A stretch of DNA of 64,000 bases from Thozetella sp. PMI_491. Taxonomy: Eukaryota; Ascomycota; Sordariomycetes; Chaetosphaeriales; Chaetosphaeriaceae. Both the position numbers and the translations under genes were made by a program. Below the pieces are notes generated by a model that was not told the origin of the DNA, did not search any database, and saw only the letters and a program-made list of their open reading frames with translations. The DNA lies in the NCBI GenBank assembly GCA_021432635.1, contig MU270104.1, positions 124,001-188,000 on the forward strand, read 5' to 3'. Positions 56,550 to 64,000 of this stretch are shown here, in pieces. The stretch's first letter is position 1. Every line of letters starts with the position of its first letter.

Positions 56550-59512
56550 ATGGCGCAAGACAGCGACCTGTCCAAGGCTGCCGACAAGGGCAAGGGGAAG
56601 GCCGTGGAGGGCGCACAGAAGCCCGAAGAGGTCCAGAAAGACAAGGACGGAAAGCCAATCGTAAACGGCAAGAAGGAGGACGAGAAGGACGAGTGTTTGT
56701 TTCCCCCCTCCCGGCGTTGCTCATCTCGTCGATGCTTGCTAACTCCTACACTCCCGTCCAGCTGCGGAAGAACTCAGCGAGGAGGATCAGCAGCTCAAGA
56801 CTGACCTGGAGACGCTGGTTGAGCGACTCACAGTATGTGGCGCCTTCCGTTCGGTGGCGTCGGAATAGATCGCTGATGCTCTCTTCTCCTAGGAATCCGA
56901 TGCATCCCTCTACAAGCCCGCCTTGGAGGCGATGAAGAACTTCATCAAGACCTCGACATCCTCCATGACCGCAGTACCGAAACCCCTCAAATTCCTGCGG
57001 CCACACTACGAGGCCTTGACACAGCTGTACGAGGACTGGCCTCAGGGCGACAACAGGACGTCTCTTGCCGATGTGCTGTCCGTCATCGGCATGACCTTCT
57101 CGGATGAGGACCGGCAAGATACCCTCAAGTATCGGTTGCTCGCACGCTCCGAAGACAAATCTGACGACAAATCCGAGGACATCAGCTCCTGGGGCCACGA
57201 ATACGTCAGGCACCTGGCTTTGGAGATCGGGGAGGTCTATGGGAAGCGCGTGGCAACCGACGAGTCGACTGAAGACCTGGTCAAGCTCGCCCGGACACTC
57301 GTGCCCCTCTTCCTAAAGAGCAACGCCGAGGCCGACGCGGTGGATCTGATGAGTGAGTTAGAGATTATTGACGAGCTGCCAGGGCTCGTCGACGATAACA
57401 CGTACGCCCGTGTCTGCCTGTACATGGTGTCGATGGTCAACCTCCTCACATACCCCGACAATGAGCAATTCCTCCGCGTGGCTCACGACATCTACAAGAA
57501 GTGGGGCCAGGATACCCAGGCCATGGTCTTGGCCATCAGGCTGAACGACTTTGATCTAATCAAGGCCGACTTCAACGACGCTCAAGACCCGGCTCTGAAG
57601 AAGCAGCTTGGTTTTCTCATTGGCCGCCAGAGGATATGGCTGGACCACCCCCGGGAGACCCCCGAGGACGAAGAGATCTCTGATTCGCTCTGGAACGTAA
57701 AGCTCTCAGAGCACTTCAAATCTCTCGGGAAGGAGCTCAACATCCTGGACCCCAAGACCCCCGAGGACATCTACAAGAGCCACCTTGAAAGCAACCGCGT
57801 GGCCGGCATGACCAACCTCGACTCGTCCCGGCACAACCTGGCTGCGGCGTTCGTCAACGCCTTTGTCAACGCCGGCTTCGGCAACGATAAGCTCATGCTC
57901 GTCGAGAAGGACAAGGAGAGCTGGGTGTGGAAGACCAAGGACGAGGGCATGACCTCCACTGTCGCCTCGATCGGCTCGCTTCTCTTGTGGGACATCGAGA
58001 CCGGTCTAGACCTGATCGACAAGTACACGTACGTGGAGGAGGAGCAAATCCAGGCCGGTGCATTCCTGGCCATTGGGATCATGAACTCGGGGGTGCGGCT
58101 CGATTCAGACCCATCAATGGCACTGCTAGGGGATGCCGACAAGTTGCACCACAAGAACCCCCTGATCAGAACTGCGTGCATAATGGGCCTCGGTCTGTCG
58201 TACGCGGGCTCCAACAAAGAGGAGCTGCTGGACATATTGCTCCCCATTATCGCCGATGCCTCCCAGGACATGCAGATCTCCGCCATGGCCGCTCTAGCAT
58301 GCGGCTTGATCTTTGTGGGCTCTTCGCACCCTGAGGTCAGCGAGGCGATTGTCACCACCCTACTCGATGACGAGCGGAAGAACCAGTTGACGGACAAGTG
58401 GACCCGCTTCCTGGCCCTGGGCCTGGGCCTGCTTTTCTTCGGCCGGCAGGAAGAGGTCGACGTAATCTTGGAGACGCTTAAGGCCGTCGAGCACCCGATG
58501 GCCAAGCCTACGGCGATCCTTGCTGAGATATGCGCCTGGGCAGGCACCGGTGCCGTCCTCAAGATTCAGGAGCTGCTTCACATCTGCAACGAGCACATGG
58601 AGGAATCCGAGGAGAAGAAGGGAGACGAGCTCCTGCAAGCCTACGCCGTCCTCGGAATTGGCCTCATCGCTATGGGTGAGGATGTCGGCCAGGAGATGGT
58701 TCTACGGCAGTTCGGTCACCTGATGCACTACGGCGAGCCCAACATTCGCCGTGCTGTACCCCTAGCCATGGGTCTCATCAGTCCTTCCAACCCCCAGATG
58801 AAGGTGTACGACACGCTCTCGCGATACAGTCACGACAACGACAACGACGTGGCTCTTAATGCCATCTTTGCTATGGGTCTCGTCGGCGCGGGCACCAACA
58901 ATGCGCGCCTGGCGCAGCTGCTCCGCCAGCTAGCGAGCTACTACCACCGTGACCAGGACTCACTCTTCATGGTGCGCATCGCGCAAGGCCTGCTGCACAT
59001 GGGCAAGGGCACCTTGTCCATCAGCCCTTTCCACACGGACCGCCAGATCCTGTCACGCGTGTCGGCCGCCGGCCTGCTGACGGTGCTGATCGCCATGATC
59101 GACGCCAAGCAGTTCATTGCGAGCAACCACCACTACCTCCTGTACTTCCTGGTCACCGCCATGCATCCCCGCTTCCTCGTCACCCTAGATGAGAACCTCA
59201 AACCGCTCACCGTCAACGTGCGCGTTGGCCAGGCGGTCGACGTCGTCGGACAGGCCGGTCGGCCCAAGACCATCACCGGCTGGCAGACGCAGAGCACGCC
59301 GGTCCTGCTCGCCCATGGCGATCGCGCCGAGCTTGAGGACGAGGAGTACATTAGCCTGAGCAGCACGCTCGAAGGCCTGGTCATTCTGCGCAAGGTATGC
59401 ATCCCAAACCTCACTCTGAACCCCCCTCCCCCCCTTTTTGGGGGGAGGGGGTGGAGCCACTCTAGCGTGCTGACAACGACCCTAGAACCCGGACTGGGAT
59501 AGCGGCAAATAG
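56550..59512 (+). CDS. RPN1: 26S proteasome regulatory subunit Rpn1
   Basis: Four exons fit: 56550-56694, 56762-56832, 56893-59394 and 59486-59512, giving 914 aa, the usual size. The charged N terminus (KGKGKAVEG then KDKDGK) leads into SLYKPALEAMKNFIKTSTSS and KFLRPHYEALTQLYEDW, conserved in Rpn1. The central and C-terminal parts show proteasome/cyclosome repeats with alternating short hydrophobic and Gly/Ala motifs, for example AFLAIGIMNSG, TACIMGLGLSYAGS, AMAALACGLIFVGS and NAIFAMGLVGAGTNN. Rpn1 is a toroid in the 19S base that docks ubiquitin, shuttle receptors (Rad23, Dsk2) and Ubp6. The last coding exon is only 27 nt (NPDWDSGK). The preceding 91-nt intron contains a strong GC inverted repeat. 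Confidence 0.96.
59419..59451. repeat. GC inverted repeat inside the last RPN1 intron
   Basis: C-rich and G-rich arms (C5-T-C6 pairing with G6-A-G5) flank a short C/T5 loop, giving a potential 12-bp stem of G-C pairs with one A-T. It lies within the 91-nt intron 59395-59485, before the 27-nt final exon. Confidence 0.85.
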
Positions 59513-60361
59513 ACTGGGTAGTAGCGAATCCAGTATCAAAGGGTGCGCGTGAGAATCAGACGTCACTTGGGACCGGCACGGAGAGAATGTGTAAGGACGG
59601 AGGCTCACAAGGCTCAACCAAAAGCGTCCCTGTACAATACAATAATCCATCTCGCAACCAACCCACACTTAGGATTGAGCTCGGGTGGAAGAAAGCTCGA
59701 GCTGCTACCTATGTGCTAGTTGCTGTTTATTTTAGTAGGCAATAGACGATGAGGATTGATATTTTAGCTACCAGTATCTCCGAGGGGAGTACCAACATCA
59801 GGACATCAGGAGCTCGACTAGACGAGCGCCATTAGCACAACGGGTGCACAAAGGTTACTCATCGTCTATAATTAGTGCCCTGTTCCAACGCTATCAAGTT
59901 CAGAGTAAGGATCCGGCCCTCCTCCATGTAGTCTATAGGATTTCATCACTGCAGCTCAGCCGATGGGGCATCAAGTCACGATTTGACTGCCTCCTTCTGC
60001 TGGGCCCCGAATTCAGCGCTCGCAAAGACCCTGCTCCCTCCTTTCGCTCCATCCAAATCTCCAGATTCTGCCCCACGTGACGCCTGGGAACGCCATGCTC
60101 TTTTATCCGATGCTGTGTGTAAAGCCAGGGCTCTGGCCAGAGCCATGCTCGAGCCAAAACCGTCCAGTCCCTCAACCAAGCCGTATTTAAGCAGGCAGTC
60201 GACATGCAGTAGTTTCTGTGTGTCCCTAAGGTGGCAAAACGCCTCCCCTCCCCCCATTCCTCCCTCTTTCTCTCAGCATGTCCGACCTTCGATCGACACA
60301 CTACCGATAGGCGAGAGGGAGAGTATAGCGCTTGTATGAGGGGAGAGTTGCAAACGAGTCT
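59513..60361. other. Intergenic region between convergent RPN1 and SEC1
   Basis: Contains the 3' UTRs of both genes. It includes an exact GGTGGCAAA at 60230-60238, which is not in promoter position for either gene. No gene is recognised. Confidence 0.5.
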
Positions 60362-62901
60362 CTACTTTCTCTTGCCAAACAGGCCACGCTTCTTCTTTTT
60401 CTCCTCCGGCGGAGGCGACGGCGTCGCAACTGGTGCAGCTGGCGAAGGATAGTCGATGCCACCACCGCCACCGTTCATCGGCCGTGGCCCGCTATTCAGG
60501 GTCATGGCACCCATGGCACCCACTGGCGGGCGGGGTCCGCCGCTCGACATGCCCATCTGACCTGGTGCCCCGGGCGGGCGTCGCTGGCCACTCGCACCCA
60601 TGGGAGGGCCGGTCCTCGCTGATCCGGCGCCAGGAGCCGGACCAGAAGACATGGGAGGAGCCGGGCGCTCCCGCTCGAAGAGGTGAGCTGGGGCTCTTGG
60701 CTTAGGCCTCTCCATTGGCAGGTCAAGCCGCCTCTTGTCGGCGCTGAGGTCCCCTACTTGACGCAGGAATAAGGCGGGCGTGAGCATGTGGCTAGTGGCC
60801 AGAAATACGTCCTTGCTGTTTTCGGCGGAGACTTCATAACAGCTCCGGGACTCGGAGTAGGTGGCACCACCGGCCATGAAGACAATGATGCGCTGCCGAT
60901 TCTCAACTTGGCGTCGGCCCGCACCGGCCCACCGGGGTTTGGCAGCCCGCAGTGATCCCTGTGTCGACAAGCTATCTTCGTTGGGGTCCATAGGTGGCTT
61001 GACATAGGGGAAAATGGTCTGGTCCAGGGTGCCACGGCAGAGCTCCTCTAACATATGCTTGAGGTTGGGCTGGAAGCGAGAAAGTGCGTACTCTTCGTTG
61101 GCCTGCAAGTTCTTGGTGTTGAGGGGAAAGAGCGGTGGCGGAGCAGCGCGGAAGTCCTTTAGATTATGGGTGGTTTGGGCGCCCAGAAGCTCGAGATTGG
61201 TGATGATCTCGCCATCGGATGGCGGGAGGGACGAATGAGCCAGGAGGCGCTTGATATCTTCCAATATCACACCATCCCGGAAAATGATGTACGCGATGAT
61301 CAGGCGCAATCTGTCCGAGGGCGGGATGGCCTCATCATCAAGCAACCTCACGACCTGGTCCAGAACGTGCTTCGGCTTCTTGAAGTCCTCGTCAAGTCCC
61401 GTCGCCAATGTCTGCTCGATCGAAGCAATGTCCGGCAGCTTGTGATTCTGAAAGACATTCATCGATTCCTGCGCTATAGTGAGGTGCAGAGAATAGGCTT
61501 CCTTCATCTCTTGGAACTGAGGCAAGCCCGCCAGCATGTCCTTGATGGCATTCAAGCTCGTTGTGTCCTGGTTCTGGTCTGTGAAGTTGGGGTTCTGATC
61601 TAAGAACTTCTGGAAGTCGCCCATCAACTTCTCGATAGTGTCCTTCATGTGCCTGTGCCGGTTGTCAATCCAAACCGTATCCTTCTCCGTGAGCTCCATG
61701 TCCTTTTCTTCGGCGGTATCCGTCCCCTCGTTGATGGTCATGTGGTACGTGACCTTTTCGCCCTCCTTGATCGGTAGCAGGTCGTGGGCCATGGCTTGGT
61801 AGGTGAATTCGTGGACTATAGGTGCCATCAGGTCCATAGATCGGTCCGTGATCACAAGGATTCCCGTCGGTCTTGAAGTTGGAGGCGGAAAGTTCGGGTT
61901 CCACTGAGCGTACTTGTCCAGCTCTTCCTGCACGAATCGTGCAAGGTGAGAGGCCAACACGCTAGCCTCGTGTAAGGGGCTCTTGGGACGGTAGTATCTG
62001 ACCTTGGGATATTCGCCCAGGGTTACGCATATGTCGGAGATCTGACTCCTATTAGCCCATAGGTCCTCCCTGTTTCCTTCGGGGGTTGACTGTGCTAGTC
62101 ATACCTTTTGGGCCAAAACCTGCAGGTGCTCCCGGACCAGATGGTTGCATGCGGGGTGGTATAACACCGGGAAGCTCCATGGATCCCTGAAGGTGATCAG
62201 GTGTGACTCGCGGGGGAAGAAGTCGATTGACAAGGTCTCGAAGCCTAGTTGGTTCGTAGTTAGCTCTTGAGGCCACTCATCCTAATGGTAGTGTTAGTAG
62301 GGGGGCCCGACCGGCAATCTGCTGCTGAGCAAGTGGCGAGCTGTCAATGCGTCGGCGCAACGACGGTTCCAGGACAGCTGTCCAAACCAGGAAGGACTTT
62401 TTGTACCGTCTGCGCTCGATGTCGGCCAGGAAACAGTCGACAATGTGGGGTTGCGGCGATAAGAGGTAGATTGCATCCATGCTGGGATTCATCTCCCTCT
62501 TCTCCTCGATCATCTCGATATCTATGGGATTTTCAGCGCTTGGCCTAGCTGCAGGCAGCAGCGACGCGGAGAAGGGAGAGACACCGTACTGGCAATGTTC
62601 TGGTTGAGAATATCATCTTCCTTGACAACATTGTCGACGATCTTTTTAGAGTGTTCGTCGATGACAAGGACCTTCCACTGTCATCGGGGAAGACGGGGTG
62701 GTTAGCAGCGGCGCATGGGAGGTGGGCGGCGGGTGCGCAGGGAGGTCGGGCAGCCTTACGTCGCCTTGGGTGATGTGCTTGATGGTATCGATGAGGACTA
62801 TCTGGGCTGTCAGTCGGAAAGGGGGAGAGGTCTTGGGCATTCGCTCGGTGGGAGCCGGGGTGCGTACTTTCGTGCTGCTCCTGGAGCGCAGAGACAGCCA
62901 T
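60362..62901 (-). CDS. SEC1: Sec1/Munc18 exocytosis regulator
   Basis: Six exons fit, in coding order 62901-62868, 62797-62760, 62677-62590, 62521-62312, 62244-62105 and 62041-60362, giving 729 aa. Conserved Sec1 segments are WKVLVIDEHSKKIVDNVVKE, MDAIYLLSPQPHIVDCF, LSIDFFPRESHLITFRDPWS and LVITDRSMDLMAPIVHEFTYQ. The C terminus is P/G/M-rich and ends in a basic run (KKKKRGLFGKRK). Sec1 binds the assembled exocytic SNARE complex (Sso/Sec9/Snc) and promotes vesicle fusion at the hyphal tip and septum. Intron 5 (62245-62311) uses acceptor CCAACTAG at 62245; the nearer acceptor at 62282 would create a stop. Exon 1 ends GAA-A and is joined to TC at 62797, giving HEILIDTI as in other Sec1 proteins. 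Confidence 0.94.
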
Positions 62902-63284
62902 CTTGGCGGCGGCGGCGATACGTCACGCGCGACTGTGGCCAGCGGCTGGCGGCGGGAAGCTCGACTAGGTCGGGGATCTACAGCTCGTGGCTCTGCTCTG
63001 CCCAATTTTCTACGCCGGCTCTCGGAGCTCGCTCGGGGTGCACAAGACAGCGGTCGTGGAACGCGTTCGATCGATTGACGCTATGGGGGAAGGTGGGAGA
63101 GCTTTCCAGTCCGTTTCGTTTCAGTGTTCAAGTGGTTGTCGAGTAGATCTGTATATTGTGTTGGAGGTCTTGGCTTGGCGGGGTTTCAGAGCCTCCGGCT
63201 CGCATCCTTGCATGCCTGACCAGCATTCCCCGCCCCGCCGCCGTTTTGCCCGCCGCGAATCGAATCGTGCCATCATCGTGCATG

Positions 63285-63320
63285 AACCCTAACCCTGCTT
63301 CGGTGCAGAACCCTAACCCC
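63285..63320. promoter_or_regulatory. Paired telomere-like CCCTAA motifs upstream of SEC1
   Basis: AACCCTAACCCT at 63285-63296 and AACCCTAACCCC at 63309-63320 lie 384 and 408 bases upstream of the SEC1 ATG, spaced 24 bases apart. They may be a binding site for telobox (Myb/TRF-like) factors. Function is inferred. Confidence 0.5.
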
Positions 63321-63350
63321 AAGCTGGGTTAACCGAAGAACGTTCCTTAG

Positions 63351-63385
63351 CTACCTACCTACCTAGGTACCTACCTACCTAGCTA
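63351..63385. repeat. CTAC/TACC tandem repeat with CCTAGG and GGTACC centres
   Basis: Two blocks of tandem CTAC units meet at CCTAGGTACC, followed by AGCTAAGCAGCTCAGCAGCTCAG. This is simple sequence; similar TACC motifs occur at 7470-7492 and near 33035. Confidence 0.8.
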
Positions 63386-64000
63386 AGCAGCTCAGCAGCT
63401 CAGGGGTTCAGGGGCTCGCAGGCAACAACACGCTCAGTCAGCTGCATACCTTAGGTGGACCCATAGGGGAAAGTGCGGAACCCATGTGGAGAGGCAACAA
63501 TATTTCTTATGACAACCCTGGAATCGTTGCGCTGCCAATTTTCTTCCATTTTGGCAGGAACAACCCCAAGGAGCATAAGAGAGGCAGTCTGTGCTCCTGC
63601 TAGAGTTAGCTTTCCCAACAAGAGAAGCCAGCGGCGAGGGAAGGGGTCCCCCCCCCCCCGTTAGACTTGGAACAAGCAAACATCAGACCAGAAAGAGCCA
63701 GAAGAGACCTGCTTCGGGCACGGGCTGCCGGTTGCCGGCTGCATACGAGCTAAATTTCTCACACCGCGCGTCGGCCACTCATGGCCACTCGTCATAAGCC
63801 CTGTCCCGGGTTGCGTGCTCGGCTGCGGCCGGCATCCGTCGCCTCCCTCGGGGGCAGAGCCTTGACCGTATCAGCCAACCCTTCCGGTAATGGAAAGTAC
63901 GGGATGTCACAGAATCAGACCATGATAGGTTTCCTATAAGCTCAATCCTGGATCGTCAAAGCGCTCACTTGGTTCGCCGCCATCGGTTTCTGTACAGCCA

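Larger units (their letters stand above)
62902..64000. other. SEC1 upstream region and right edge of the window
   Basis: No gene is recognised. It contains two telomere-like CCCTAA doublets (63285-63296, 63309-63320), a CTAC/TACC simple-sequence block (63351-63385) and a C12 run (63648-63659). A gene truncated by the window edge cannot be excluded. Confidence 0.5.

Noticed and set aside
60230-60238. Exact GGTGGCAAA (yeast PACE element) between RPN1 and SEC1
   Set aside because: It lies in the 3' flanks of two convergent genes, not in a promoter, and a 9-mer of this kind can occur by chance.
62245-62282. Acceptor at 62282 for the SEC1 intron starting at 62311
   Set aside because: Joining there gives an immediate in-frame stop and a 30-nt intron; the acceptor at 62245 gives the conserved Sec1 sequence.
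1-64000. tRNA, rRNA, CRISPR arrays, integrases or intact transposons
   Set aside because: I scanned for B-box-like GGTTCGAA signals, 5S-like ends, regular direct repeats and transposase-like frames and saw none that hold up; a covariance-model search would be needed to exclude tRNAs fully.

Overview
This window is nuclear DNA of a filamentous ascomycete, most likely a Sordariomycete. The evidence is the gene content (ascomycete-type laccase, CSC1-type channel, large Furry/Tao3 scaffold, fungal Sec1 and Rpn1), the many 50-110 nt introns with GTANGT donors and CTAAC branch points, long pyrimidine-rich leaders and a fairly high GC content. The order within the class cannot be resolved by eye. 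There are no bacterial operons, CRISPR arrays, rRNA or convincing tRNA genes, and no intact transposon.

Layout, left to right. (1) 0.8-7.2 kb is a plus-strand block of RNA-related genes: an RBM26/27-type RRM protein (827-3504), LSM4 (4139-4724) and a mitochondrial pentatricopeptide-like protein (about 5065-7194). (2) 8.9-13.8 kb is a small accessory pair: an MFS drug/efflux transporter (+) converging on a nine-exon secreted laccase (-). (3) 13.8-17.8 kb is gene-poor. (4) 17.8-24.1 kb holds a CSC1/RSN1-type channel and an FAD-dependent aromatic-ring monooxygenase, both plus. (5) 25.3-41.4 kb is a minus-strand block: an eIF4E-binding protein with a clear YxxxxL-Phi motif, the ribosome-biogenesis factor URB1/NPA1, and the 2,580-residue Tao3/Mor2/Furry scaffold. 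(6) 41.4-47.5 kb is a long spacer followed by NADPH-cytochrome P450 reductase. (7) 52.0-62.9 kb holds a tandem-RRM protein behind a very long leader, then RIO2 (-) and RPN1 (+) sharing one divergent promoter, then SEC1 (-) converging on RPN1. The right end is the SEC1 upstream region with CCCTAA telomere-like repeats.

Most of the window is conserved housekeeping: mRNA turnover and translation control, ribosome assembly, proteasome, polarised growth and secretion (the Tao3 scaffold and Sec1), and P450 electron supply. The accessory genes (MFS transporter, laccase, FAD monooxygenase) look like lifestyle genes for aromatic compounds, but they do not form an obvious secondary-metabolite cluster. 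I found no convincing new multigene system. The most useful observations concern gene structure: start codons isolated by introns (LSM4, TAO3), 12- and 18-nt laccase exons, a 61-nt intron that must be removed to read the eIF4E-binding protein, and a start-region frame conflict in the PPR-like gene. Exon limits were read by eye from splice signals, frame and family similarity, and no transcript data were used.
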